This document shows positions 42,854 through 51,418 of a DNA stretch of 64,000 bases, one piece after another. Both the position numbers and the translations under genes were made by a program. The notes under the pieces were generated by a model that saw nothing but the letters and a program-made list of their open reading frames with translations, did not search any database and was not told the origin of the DNA. Origin of the DNA: Actinoplanes sp. N902-109 (GTDB lineage Bacteria > Actinomycetota > Actinomycetes > Mycobacteriales > Micromonosporaceae); assembly GCF_000389965.1 (NCBI RefSeq), contig NC_021191.1, forward strand, positions 3,225,501-3,289,500, read 5' to 3'. How positions within the stretch are numbered: position 1 is the first letter of the stretch; each line of letters starts with the position of its first letter.

Positions 42854-44056
42854 TTGACCACTTCCCCGGCCATCGACCTGGCCAGCACCGACTACAAGCT
42901 CAACCCCTGGCCGGTGTACGAGCGGCTGCGCCGCGAGACCCCCGTGCTGCACATGCCCGCGGGCTCCTGGGACGGCGAGGACGTGTACGCGCTCAGCCGG
43001 TACGAGGACGTCCGCCGGGCCCTGCGCGACAAGGCCAGCTTCTCGTCCTGGATCCGGCGCGACGACGTCATGGATCTGCCCATGCTGGTCAACCGGGACG
43101 CTCCCGAGCACACCCGGCTGCGTCGGCTCACCAACCAGGCCTTCAACGCCCGCCTCGTGCGCACCCTGGGCGACTGGGTGCAGGACGTGGTCGACGGCAT
43201 GATCGGCGACCTGCTGCGCCACGACCGGGTGGAGCTGGTGGACACCTACACCACCGCTCTGCCGTTGCGGGTGGTCGGCGGCATGCTCGGTATCCCGCTG
43301 GACCGCAAGGCCGACCTGCGGCGCTGGTCGCAGGCGGTGATGAACGCCTTCGCGGTGACGGCCGGCCTCGATCCCGAGCTCACCCCGGGCTTCTTCGAGG
43401 ACATCCTGGAGTTCGGCAACTACATGAGCGAGCTGGCCCACGAGCGGCAGAACGGGCAGGTCCGGGCGGAGGACATCCTCGGCTCGCTGGTCGCCCAGCA
43501 CGCCGAGGGCGTGCTCGACTGGGACGAGCTTGTCACCCTCGCGTGGTCTTTCGTCGCAGCGGGTCACGAGACGACGATGAACCTGCTGGGCGGCGGTATG
43601 CACATGCTGATCACCGAACCGGCCCTGGCGCACCGCCTGACCCGGGAACCCGAACTCATCCCGGAGTTCGCCGAGGAATACCTGCGCATGTACGCGCCGA
43701 CGCAATGGCTGCTGCGGCGCACCACCACCGACGTCGAGATCGAGGGGGTCACCATCCCGGCCGGCGCCCTGGTGCATGTCCTGCTCGGGTCGGCCAACCG
43801 TGACCCGTTGCGCTGGCCCGACCCGGACGTCTTCGACCTGGACCGGCCGGAGAAGGAGAAGCACATGGCCTTCGGGGCGGGACCGCACTTCTGCCCCGGT
43901 GCCGAGCTCTCCCGGTTGCTCGCGGAGTGCACCTTCCGCACCTTCCTGCCGGTGGCCGACCGCTTCCGGCCGGACCCGGCGGATCCACCTCGGATGCGCA
44001 CCCAGCAGGGCTCGTACGGATTCACCCGCATCCCGCTCCTTGTCCGCCCCGCCTGA
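42854..44056 (+). CDS. Cytochrome P450
   Basis: This is a 400-residue bacterial class I P450. The I-helix oxygen motif is AAGHETT, the ExxR is in EEYLRMY and the haem Cys loop is FGAGPHFCPG. No membrane anchor is present, so it is soluble and needs ferredoxin and a reductase, neither of which is encoded here. The likely start is TTG at 42854, preceded by GAGAGGACG; no ATG or GTG lies in a suitable place. It follows the PKS reductase gene by 28 bases and probably hydroxylates or epoxidises the released chain. Confidence 0.92.
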   Translation: MTTSPAIDLASTDYKLNPWPVYERLRRETPVLHMPAGSWDGEDVYALSRYEDVRRALRDKASFSSWIRRDDVMDLPMLVNRDAPEHTRLRRLTNQAFNARLVRTLGDWVQDVVDGMIGDLLRHDRVELVDTYTTALPLRVVGGMLGIPLDRKADLRRWSQAVMNAFAVTAGLDPELTPGFFEDILEFGNYMSELAHERQNGQVRAEDILGSLVAQHAEGVLDWDELVTLAWSFVAAGHETTMNLLGGGMHMLITEPALAHRLTREPELIPEFAEEYLRMYAPTQWLLRRTTTDVEIEGVTIPAGALVHVLLGSANRDPLRWPDPDVFDLDRPEKEKHMAFGAGPHFCPGAELSRLLAECTFRTFLPVADRFRPDPADPPRMRTQQGSYGFTRIPLLVRPA

Positions 44057-44065
44057 GGACCGCTC

Positions 44066-45631
44066 ATGACCTTCTTGACGCGCCGTCAGGCGCTGTACGG
44101 TGCCGCGGCCGGGATCGCCGCCGCCGCAACCGGTGCACGCCCCGCCGCCGCGGCCGCGACGCTGCTGTCCCGGGCCGCCACCACACCGGTGGACGTGCTG
44201 GTGATCGGCAGCGGCTACGCCGGGGCGGTGACCGCGCTGCGGCTGGCCGAAGCGGGCTACTCCACGGTGGTCCTGGAGCGGGGCCGGCGCTGGACCGTCA
44301 CCGCGAGCCATGACACCTTCGCCACCGTCAACACCATCGACGGGCGGGCGGCCTGGCTGTCGCACTCCTCACCGTTCACGGACAAGGTTCTGCCGAAGGC
44401 CGCCGGTGTGCTGGAGGCCTACGCCGGTCTCGGGGTCGTCTGCCTCGCCGGTGCCGGCGTGGGCGGCGGCTCCCTGGTCAACAACGCCGTCATGATGCAA
44501 CCCTCCAAGGAGCTGTTCACCCGCGGTATCGGTGCCGGCCTGCCGTGGGACGAGATGGACCGGACCTGGTACCCCCGGGCTCGTGACCTCATCGGGGTGA
44601 GCCCGATCCCGGCCGACGTGCTGGCCGCACCGGCGTACGCCAACGCTCGCGAGTTCCTGGCCGAGGCCCGCGCCGCCGGTCTGACCGCGGTGCTGCCCGA
44701 CATGGCGATGAACTGGGACGTGGTCCGGCAGGAACTCGCCGGCACGATCCCGCCGGCCGCGACGGTGGGCGACTCCATCCTCGGCATCAACTCCGGCGCC
44801 AAGCGCAGCGTCGACACGACGATCCTCGCCCGGGCCGAGGCCACCGGGCGGGCCGAGGTGGTGCCGCTGCACGTGGTGCGCCGGATCGCCGCCACCGGCG
44901 GCCGCTACACCGTGACCGCCGACCGCATCGACGACAGCGGCCAGGTCCGCGCGACCGTCGCGTTCTCCGCGCGGCGGGTGTTCCTGGCGGCGGGGTCGCT
45001 CGGGACCACCCGGTTGCTGGTCGAGAGCGGCGCCGAGGGACTGCTTCCGGGCCTGCCCGCCGAGGTCGGCCGACAGTGGAGCAGCAGCGGCGACCATGTC
45101 GTGCTCCGCACCGGCGTGCCCGCGCCCTCGGCCGCGCAGGGCGGACCGGCCAACGCCGTGATCACCGACTGGGCCAACCCGGTCAGCCCGGTGACGCTGC
45201 TGAACTTCCCGCTCGGCGTACCGGCGCTGGCCGGCAAGGTGCGGGAGATGCTGGCGGTGGGGATGCCCCCGCCGCTGGGCTCGTGGCGGTATTCGCGGCT
45301 GACCAGGAAGGCCGTGCTCACCTGGCCCGCCCTGGACCCGCGGGTGCTGCGGATCACCCAGGCCGTCACGTCGACCGCGGCCCGCCTCGACGCCGCGTCC
45401 GGCGGCATCGGCTTCTCCGCCTCGCTGTCCGCGCTCACCTCCCACTCGCTGGGCGGTGCTGCCCTGGGGGCGGCGTGCGGAGAGGACGGTGAGGTGATCG
45501 GCTGCCCCGGTCTGTTCGTGGTGGACTCCGCCCTGATCCCGGGTGGCATCGGTGCCGTACCGCCCGCTCTGACCGTCACCGCCGTAGCCGACCGGACCGT
45601 GTCCCGGGCGCTGTCGCGCTTGTCCGCCTGA
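44066..45631 (+). CDS. GMC-type FAD oxidoreductase with Tat-like signal (cholesterol-oxidase family)
   Basis: The 521-residue protein starts with a twin-arginine-like leader (TRRQALYGAAAGIAAAATG, then Ala-rich to about residue 32). The FAD-binding site LVIGSGYAGAVTALRLAEAG and AGAGVGGGSLVNNAVM follow. It belongs to the GMC/cholesterol-oxidase type, which oxidises alcohols to carbonyls with oxygen. The leader implies that folded enzyme crosses the membrane, so the last oxidation may happen outside the cell, near the MmpL-type transporter encoded 0.9 kb downstream. The C-terminal substrate-site residues need an alignment for confirmation. The ATG has a GAGGA site, 9 bases after the P450 stop. 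Confidence 0.83.
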   Translation: MTFLTRRQALYGAAAGIAAAATGARPAAAAATLLSRAATTPVDVLVIGSGYAGAVTALRLAEAGYSTVVLERGRRWTVTASHDTFATVNTIDGRAAWLSHSSPFTDKVLPKAAGVLEAYAGLGVVCLAGAGVGGGSLVNNAVMMQPSKELFTRGIGAGLPWDEMDRTWYPRARDLIGVSPIPADVLAAPAYANAREFLAEARAAGLTAVLPDMAMNWDVVRQELAGTIPPAATVGDSILGINSGAKRSVDTTILARAEATGRAEVVPLHVVRRIAATGGRYTVTADRIDDSGQVRATVAFSARRVFLAAGSLGTTRLLVESGAEGLLPGLPAEVGRQWSSSGDHVVLRTGVPAPSAAQGGPANAVITDWANPVSPVTLLNFPLGVPALAGKVREMLAVGMPPPLGSWRYSRLTRKAVLTWPALDPRVLRITQAVTSTAARLDAASGGIGFSASLSALTSHSLGGAALGAACGEDGEVIGCPGLFVVDSALIPGGIGAVPPALTVTAVADRTVSRALSRLSA

Positions 45632-45654
45632 CTTCTTCGAAGGGAATGTCTGCT

Positions 45655-46572
45655 GTGCCTTCCTACCTGGTGACCGGTGCGTCCGCGGGGCTGGGCCTGG
45701 TGACCGCGACCGAGCTCGCCGCCCAGCAGCGGCACGTGGTGCTGGCGGTGCGGGATCCGGACCGGGGCCGGGCGGCGATCGCCCGGATCCGGCAGAGCGT
45801 GCCGGACGCCAGCTGCGAGCTGCTCGTCTGCGACCTGGCGTCGCTGGCCTCGGTGCGCCGAGCCGTGGCCGAGCTGCTCCAGGGCGATCGGCCCCCGTGG
45901 GAGGGCGTCATAGCCAACGCCGGTCTGCAGGTGGTCCGGGGCGTCGAGACGTCGGCCGACGGCTACGAACTCACCTTCGCCATCAACCATCTCGGTCACT
46001 TCCTGCTGATCACGCAGCTGCTGCCGCACCTGCCCAGGGGCAGTCGCGTGATCAGCGTCGCCAGCGAGGTGCACCAGGGACCGGCCAAGTCGATGGGCTT
46101 CCCCGCCCCGCAGTGGCGTGACCCGCGCGAGCTGGCCGATCCGGCGTTGCCCGGCCTCGACACCTCGTCGCGCGGCGGCCGGGTCCGGTATGCCAACTCC
46201 AAGCTGGCCAACATCATGTTCACCTACGAACTGGCCCGCCGGGCGGCGGACCGGGGCGTCACCGCCCTGGCCTTCGACCCGGGGCTGATGCCCGAGACCG
46301 GTCTCGACCGGCAGTACCCGGCCCTGATGCAGCGCGGATACAGCCTGCTGGCCCCCCTGGTCGTCGCGCTGGCACCGGGCGCCCGCTCGGTGGCACAGTC
46401 CGGTGCCGACCTCGCCTGGCTTGCCACCAGTCCCGAGCTCGCCGGGGTCACCGGCCGCTACTACTCGGGGCGTACCCCCCGGTCCAGTTCGGCCCTGTCC
46501 CGGCAGGAGTCGGAGTGGGCCCGGTTGTGGGAGCGCTCCGAGGAACTCGTTGCCGCTGCCGGGCGGAAGTGA
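45655..46572 (+). CDS. Short-chain dehydrogenase/reductase
   Basis: The 305-residue SDR has the cofactor motif VTGASAGLGLVTA and the structural NAG (ANAGLQV). The catalytic Ser is in ISVASEVH and the Tyr/Lys in YANSK. It resembles the protochlorophyllide-reductase/WW-oxidoreductase-like group of SDRs. GTG at 45655 is chosen because GAAGGGA sits nine bases before it but is too close to the in-frame ATG at 45646. It ends in a GTGA overlap with the transporter gene. It probably interconverts an alcohol and a ketone on the released chain. Confidence 0.85.
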   Translation: MPSYLVTGASAGLGLVTATELAAQQRHVVLAVRDPDRGRAAIARIRQSVPDASCELLVCDLASLASVRRAVAELLQGDRPPWEGVIANAGLQVVRGVETSADGYELTFAINHLGHFLLITQLLPHLPRGSRVISVASEVHQGPAKSMGFPAPQWRDPRELADPALPGLDTSSRGGRVRYANSKLANIMFTYELARRAADRGVTALAFDPGLMPETGLDRQYPALMQRGYSLLAPLVVALAPGARSVAQSGADLAWLATSPELAGVTGRYYSGRTPRSSSALSRQESEWARLWERSEELVAAAGRK

Positions 46573-48890
46573 GCCCGGTGCGAACTCGGAAGGATTCCCG
46601 GCCGGTGCGCCTGGTACTGCGACGTCCCGGCATCACCCTGCTGGTGGCCCTCGGCCTTGCCGCCGCGGCTGCGGTGCTCGGCGCCGGCCTGTTCCCGCGG
46701 CTGTCGGGCGGCGGCTTCGACGATCCCGCCTCGGAGTCCTCCCGGGCCCGGGCCATGATGAGTGCGGACCTGGGACTGCCCGAGGCGAACTTCGTGCTGC
46801 TGGTCGAGGCCGTGCAGCCCGGCGCCGGGGTGGACGACCCCGCCGTCGTGGCCGCCGGACAACAGGTGCAACGCCGGCTGGCCGCCGAGGCGGGCGTTCA
46901 GGTGCTGTCCTCGTACTGGGCCGGACCGGCGGCGCCGGGTTCCCCGCTGGCCGGCGCCGACCACAGAGCGGGCCTGGTCGTGGCCACCGTGGCCGGTCAG
47001 GACGACGCCCGGCGGCAACGGGTTCAGCAACTGGCGGACGCCTTCACCGCCGACACCCCGGTCGTCAGGGTCCGCACCGGCGGCGACGCCCAGGCCGACC
47101 TGGACGTGAACAGACAGGTCAAGGACGACCTGGCCCGGGCCGAAGCGATCGCCGTGCCGTTGACCCTGCTGTTGCTGATCCTGGTGTTCCGATCGCTCGT
47201 CGCCGCGCTGCTGCCGCTGCTCGTCGGCGGCCTCTCCATGGTCGTCACCTTCGCGGCGCTGACGGGTCTCACCCACGTCATGGACATCAGCGTGTTCACC
47301 GTCAACCTGGTCTCCGCGCTCGGTCTGGGCCTGGGCATCGACTACTCGCTGCTGATGGTGAGCAGATTCCGTGAGGAACTCGCCGTGCGGGCCGACGTCG
47401 CTGCGGCGGTGACGGCCACGCTGAGCACCGCCGGCCGCACGGTGCTGTTCTCGGCCGCCACGATCATCGCGGCGCTCAGCGCGATGGCGGTCTTCCCGCT
47501 CTACTTCCTGCGGTCCATGGCCTACTCCGGCTGCGTGGTGGTGGCCGTGGCGGCGGCCGGCGCGGTGCTGGTCCTGCCGGCCGTGCTGATGCTGCTCGGC
47601 CGGCGGGTGAACAGCCTCCGGCTGGGTCTGCGGCCGCCCCGGGTGTCGCACGGCGGCTGGTGGCACCGGTGGGCCCGGTTCGTCATGCGCCGGCCGGTGC
47701 TCACCGCCCTGCCGGTGGCCCTGCTGATCGGGGTGCTGGCCGCGCCGCTGCTCGGGGTCAGTTTCGGCATGCCCGACGACCAGGTGTTGCCGGCCGGCCG
47801 GTCCCAGGCCAGGGCGGTGGGCGACGTCATCCGCACGGACTTCGCCGCCGACACCGCCACCGGGATCGCCGTGGTGCTCCCAGCCGTGCCCGGCAGCGGT
47901 CAGGCGGCCCGCGCGGCCGCCATCTCCGCCTACGCCGAGCAGCTGTCCCGGCTCGACGGGGTCGCCCTGGTGCAGACCGCCACCGGTTCGTTCTCCGGGG
48001 GGAAGCCCTCGGGCGCCGGTCGCCCCCAGCTGAGCAGCGGGCGGACGGCCCTGGTGCAGATCCTGCCCCAGCACGGCGGCTATTCGACCGAGGCGCAGAA
48101 CCTGGTCCGCAGCATCCGCGCCACCATCCCCGCCACCGTCGGCCCGGCGCTGGTCGGCGGTCAGGCCGCGGCCCTGATCGACGTCCGGGCGAGCATGGCG
48201 GCCAAACTGCCGATCGCCGCCGCCATCGTGGCAGTCGGTGCCTTCGTGATCCTGTTCCTGTTCACCGGCTCGGTCGTCGTACCGGTGAAGGCTCTGCTGG
48301 TCAACGCTCTCACCATCATGGGCATCCTCGGCCTGATGGTGTGGATCTTCCAGGAGGGCCACCTGTCCGGTGTGCTGGGCTTCACCCCGCTGCCCCTCGC
48401 GATCACCATGCCGATGCTGATGTTCTGCGTGGCCTTCGGCCTGTCCATGGACTACGAGGCGTTCCTGCTCGGCCGGATCAAGGAGAACCACGACGCGGGC
48501 ATGCCCACCGGCGAGGCGGTGGCGGCGGGGCTGGGGCGTACCGGCCAGATCGTCAGCGCCGCGGGGATGCTGCTGGCCATCACGTTCTTCGCCTTCGCCT
48601 CCAGCGAGGTCTCCTTCATCCAGATGCTGGGCCTCGGGACCGGCGTGGCCATCGTGCTGGACGCCACGCTGGTCCGCGGCGTGCTGGTACCCGCGCTGAT
48701 GGTCCTGATGGGCCGGTTCAACTGGTGGGCCCCGGCCTTCCTGCGCGCCGCGCACCGCCGCTTCGGGATCAGCGACGGAGCCGGCCCGCCGCCGGTGGTG
48801 CTTCCCCGGCGCCCGGACCCGGCGCTCGCCCGGACTGTGCCCGCCGCCGGCGACGCACCAAAACCCCGGGCGGGCGCCCACCGCAAGTAG
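46569..48890 (+). CDS. MmpL-type RND transporter
   Basis: The 773-residue membrane protein has the MmpL duplicated topology. One N-terminal helix (ITLLVALGLAAAAAVLG) precedes a large external domain, then a block of about five helices (from about residue 190). A second external domain and a second helix block end near residue 735. The GxxxDY motifs are LGLGIDYSLLM and FGLSMDYEAFLL. MmpL proteins move lipids and lipidated polyketides across the membrane using proton flow, which fits a fatty-acid-primed PKS. The start is GTG at 46569, overlapping the SDR stop. It is the last gene of block 2. Confidence 0.9.
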   Translation: MSPVRTRKDSRPVRLVLRRPGITLLVALGLAAAAAVLGAGLFPRLSGGGFDDPASESSRARAMMSADLGLPEANFVLLVEAVQPGAGVDDPAVVAAGQQVQRRLAAEAGVQVLSSYWAGPAAPGSPLAGADHRAGLVVATVAGQDDARRQRVQQLADAFTADTPVVRVRTGGDAQADLDVNRQVKDDLARAEAIAVPLTLLLLILVFRSLVAALLPLLVGGLSMVVTFAALTGLTHVMDISVFTVNLVSALGLGLGIDYSLLMVSRFREELAVRADVAAAVTATLSTAGRTVLFSAATIIAALSAMAVFPLYFLRSMAYSGCVVVAVAAAGAVLVLPAVLMLLGRRVNSLRLGLRPPRVSHGGWWHRWARFVMRRPVLTALPVALLIGVLAAPLLGVSFGMPDDQVLPAGRSQARAVGDVIRTDFAADTATGIAVVLPAVPGSGQAARAAAISAYAEQLSRLDGVALVQTATGSFSGGKPSGAGRPQLSSGRTALVQILPQHGGYSTEAQNLVRSIRATIPATVGPALVGGQAAALIDVRASMAAKLPIAAAIVAVGAFVILFLFTGSVVVPVKALLVNALTIMGILGLMVWIFQEGHLSGVLGFTPLPLAITMPMLMFCVAFGLSMDYEAFLLGRIKENHDAGMPTGEAVAAGLGRTGQIVSAAGMLLAITFFAFASSEVSFIQMLGLGTGVAIVLDATLVRGVLVPALMVLMGRFNWWAPAFLRAAHRRFGISDGAGPPPVVLPRRPDPALARTVPAAGDAPKPRAGAHRK

Positions 48891-48936
48891 CAACCCACGC
48901 CCGGAACGGGATGCGGCGTCGTCCAGGACAGCACAC

Positions 48937-49001
48937 CTAGGGGGCGTTAGGGGGTGGTCCAGGGGCCTGACGGCACGCCATCGGCCTGGTTATCGTGCGA
49001 T
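48937..49001 (+). promoter_or_regulatory. Promoter of the crotonyl-CoA reductase gene with three G-run repeats
   Basis: G-runs begin at 48940, 48950 and 48962 (0, +10, +22). The third is followed by a -35-like CTGACG (48967-48972), an 18-base spacer and a -10-like TATCGT (48991-48996). AGGGGCCTGACGG and GGTTATCGTGCGAT recur at the same 14-base separation before the AHBA synthase gene. The G-runs sit where an activator touching the -35 region would bind. Confidence 0.65.
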
Positions 49002-49039
49002 CGCTGCCGTACCGGCTCCGCGCCGATGGAGGGATCGCG

Positions 49040-50365
49040 ATGAAAGAATTGCTGGAGGCCGTTCTGGACGGCTCCGCCGACATCGAGGCCGTGGCCGTTC
49101 CGGACAGCTACCGGGCGGCGGTCGTCCTGGCGGCGGAGACCGACATGTTCACCGGCGTTCCGGTACGCGACCGGGATCCCGCCAAAGCCCTGCACATCCA
49201 GGAGGTGGCCACCCCCGCCGTCGGCCCCGACGAGGTGCTGGTGGCCGTGCTGGCCAGCGGGATCAACTACAACACCGTCTGGTCGGCCATCTTCGAGCCG
49301 ATGCCGACCTTCGGTTTCCTCCAGCGGTACGCCCGGAGCGTGCCCGGGGCGGCCCAGCACGACCAGCCGTTCCACGTGGTGGGCTCGGACCTGTCCGGTG
49401 TCGTCCTGCGCACCGGTGTCGCGGTGCGCAACGTACGCCCGGGTGACCGGGTGGTCGCGCACTGCCTCAACGTCGAGCTGACCCATCCCGACGGCCACGA
49501 CGACACCATGCTGGACCCCGAGCAACGGATCTGGGGCTTCGAGACCAACTACGGCGGCCTTGCCGAGCTCGCCCTGGTCAAGGCCAATCAGCTCATGCCC
49601 AAACCCCGCCACTTGACCTGGGAGGAAGCGGCCTGTTCGGGGCTGGTGCACTCGACCGCCTACCGGCAGCTGGTCTCCGCCAACGGTGCGCTCATGCGGC
49701 AGGGCAACGTGGTGCTGATCTGGGGCGCGGCCGGCGGTCTGGGCTCGTACGCCACCCAGCTGGTGCTCAACGGCGGCGGGATCCCGGTGTGTGTGGTCTC
49801 CAGCCCGGAGAAGGCCGAGCTCGTCCGCTCGATGGGCGCCGACCTGATCATCGACCGCGCCGCGGAGGGCTTCCAGTTCTGGGCCGATGAGGACACCCCG
49901 GACCCGCGGGAGTGGAAACGGTTCGGTGCCCGGATCCGTGATCTGACCGGCGGCGACGACCCGGACATCGTGTTCGAGCACCCCGGCCGCGAGACGTTCG
50001 GCGCCAGCGTCTACACCGCCCGGCGCGGCGGCACCATCGTGACCTGCGCGTCGACGTCGGGTTACGAGCACTCCTACGACAACCGGCATCTGTGGATGCG
50101 GCTCAAGCGCATCATCGGCACCCACTTCGCCAACTACCGGGAGTCCTGGGAGGCCAACCGGCTGATCGCCAAGGCGATGATCCACCCCACCTTGTCCAGC
50201 ACCTACCCCCTGGATCAGACCGGCGAAGCCGTCCGCGAGGTGCACGCCAATCGGCACAACGGCAAGGTCGGCGTGCTCTGCCTCGCCCCGGCCGAGGGAC
50301 TCGGTGTCGACGACCTCTCCCTGCGCGAGCAGTACCTGCCCGAGATCACCCGCTTCCAGCGCTGA
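49040..50365 (+). CDS. ccr: Crotonyl-CoA carboxylase/reductase
   Basis: This is a 441-residue medium-chain reductase. The cofactor motif is IWGAAGGLGSYATQL. Residues that hold CO2 in carboxylating enoyl reductases are present: Asn in GINYNTVWSA, Phe-Glu in IWGFETNYGG and His in IGTHFANY. It should reductively carboxylate crotonyl-CoA, or a longer 2-enoyl-CoA, to ethylmalonyl- or alkylmalonyl-CoA as a PKS extender. The ATG at 49040 follows GGAGGGA. Its promoter matches that of the AHBA synthase gene, so I assign it to the ansamycin block although it follows the MmpL gene. It converges on the DAHP synthase gene 15 bases away. Confidence 0.9.
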   Translation: MKELLEAVLDGSADIEAVAVPDSYRAAVVLAAETDMFTGVPVRDRDPAKALHIQEVATPAVGPDEVLVAVLASGINYNTVWSAIFEPMPTFGFLQRYARSVPGAAQHDQPFHVVGSDLSGVVLRTGVAVRNVRPGDRVVAHCLNVELTHPDGHDDTMLDPEQRIWGFETNYGGLAELALVKANQLMPKPRHLTWEEAACSGLVHSTAYRQLVSANGALMRQGNVVLIWGAAGGLGSYATQLVLNGGGIPVCVVSSPEKAELVRSMGADLIIDRAAEGFQFWADEDTPDPREWKRFGARIRDLTGGDDPDIVFEHPGRETFGASVYTARRGGTIVTCASTSGYEHSYDNRHLWMRLKRIIGTHFANYRESWEANRLIAKAMIHPTLSSTYPLDQTGEAVREVHANRHNGKVGVLCLAPAEGLGVDDLSLREQYLPEITRFQR

Positions 50366-50380
50366 CCGGGCGGCCGCCGC

Positions 50381-51418
50381 TCAGCGCAACCGGCGCTTGG
50401 CGGCGGCCCGGGCGAGCCGGTCGAGCACCTCGACGGTGGTGTCCCAGCCCATGCAGGCGTCGGTGACCGACTGCCCGTAGACCAGCTCGCCGCCCAGATC
50501 CTGCCGGCCGGGCAGCAGGAAGCTCTCCAGCATGACGCCGTGGATGCCCTCCTGACCGTCCTCGATCTGGTCGGCCACGGCGTCGGCCACGCCCGGCTGA
50601 CGCCGGTGGTCCTTACCGCTGTTGCCGTGCGAGCAGTCGATGATCAGCCGCTCCGGCAGATTCGCGGCGCGCAGCAGGGCGAGGGCGGCCCGGACGTCAT
50701 CGGGGTGGTAGTTGGGCCGCCCGCCCCCGCCGCGCAGGACGAGGTGGCAGTCGGGATTCCCGGCGGTGTGCAGGACGGCCGGGGCACCGGAGTGGTCCAT
50801 GCCGGTGAGCACGTGACCGATGCCGGCCGCGGTGATCGCGTCGACCGCGGTGGCGACGCTGCCGTCCGGGCGGTTCTTCATCCCGACCGGCATCGCCAGC
50901 CCGGAGGCGAGTTGCCGGTGGGACTGCGACTCGACGGTCCGGGCGCCGATCGCACCCCACGCCACGGTGTCGGCGATGTACTGCGGGGTGATCGGGTCGA
51001 GGAACTCCACGCCCACCGGCAGGCCCTTCGCGAGGATGTCCAGCAGCAGGCGGCGGGCCCGGCGCAGGCCGGTGCCGACGTCGCCGGTGCCGTCGAGTGC
51101 GGGGTCGTTGATGAAGCCCTTCCAGCCGACCGTGGTCCGGGGCTTCTCGAAGTAGACGCGCATCACGATCAGCAGGTCGTCGGTGAACCGGCGGGCCTCG
51201 GCGCGCAGCCGGTCGGCGTACTCCGCGGCGGCGACCGGGTCGTGCACCGAGCACGGCCCGACGATGACGAGCAGGCGCGGGTCATGGCCGTCGAGGACGT
51301 CCTCGACCTGGCGGCGGTGGCCGATGACCGTCTCGGCGAGGGCGTCGGTGAGCGGCAGGTGGTGGTGCAGCAACGCCGGGCTTGTCAGCGGCACCACGGC
51401 AGTGACGCGCCTACGCAT
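50381..51418 (-). CDS. Type I DAHP synthase (AroF/G/H family), possible aminoDAHP synthase
   Basis: The 345-residue protein has the type I signature VIVGPCSVHD, then MRVYFEKPRTTVGWKG and IIDCSHGNSGKDHR, as in AroF/AroG/AroH. It condenses phosphoenolpyruvate with erythrose 4-phosphate or, if specialised, imino-erythrose 4-phosphate. RifH of the rifamycin pathway is, to my knowledge, of the plant-like type II, so this may be a different recruit. Alternatively it may simply boost shikimate-pathway flux. Two ATGs exist; AAGGAG is better spaced for 51418 than 51421. The start overlaps the flavin hydroxylase stop. It is the last gene of the three-gene leftward unit. Confidence 0.88.
   Translation of the reverse strand: MRRRVTAVVPLTSPALLHHHLPLTDALAETVIGHRRQVEDVLDGHDPRLLVIVGPCSVHDPVAAAEYADRLRAEARRFTDDLLIVMRVYFEKPRTTVGWKGFINDPALDGTGDVGTGLRRARRLLLDILAKGLPVGVEFLDPITPQYIADTVAWGAIGARTVESQSHRQLASGLAMPVGMKNRPDGSVATAVDAITAAGIGHVLTGMDHSGAPAVLHTAGNPDCHLVLRGGGGRPNYHPDDVRAALALLRAANLPERLIIDCSHGNSGKDHRRQPGVADAVADQIEDGQEGIHGVMLESFLLPGRQDLGGELVYGQSVTDACMGWDTTVEVLDRLARAAAKRRLR

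Noticed and set aside
37744..42888. Long open frame antisense to the second PKS gene and the P450 start
   Set aside because: Same reasons: low-complexity composition and no motif, while the plus strand has clear KS, DH, ACP and reductase domains.
49040..50365. Assigning the crotonyl-CoA reductase to the preceding FAAL-PKS operon
   Set aside because: A 149-base gap with its own promoter precedes it, and that promoter matches the AHBA synthase promoter base for base in its key parts.
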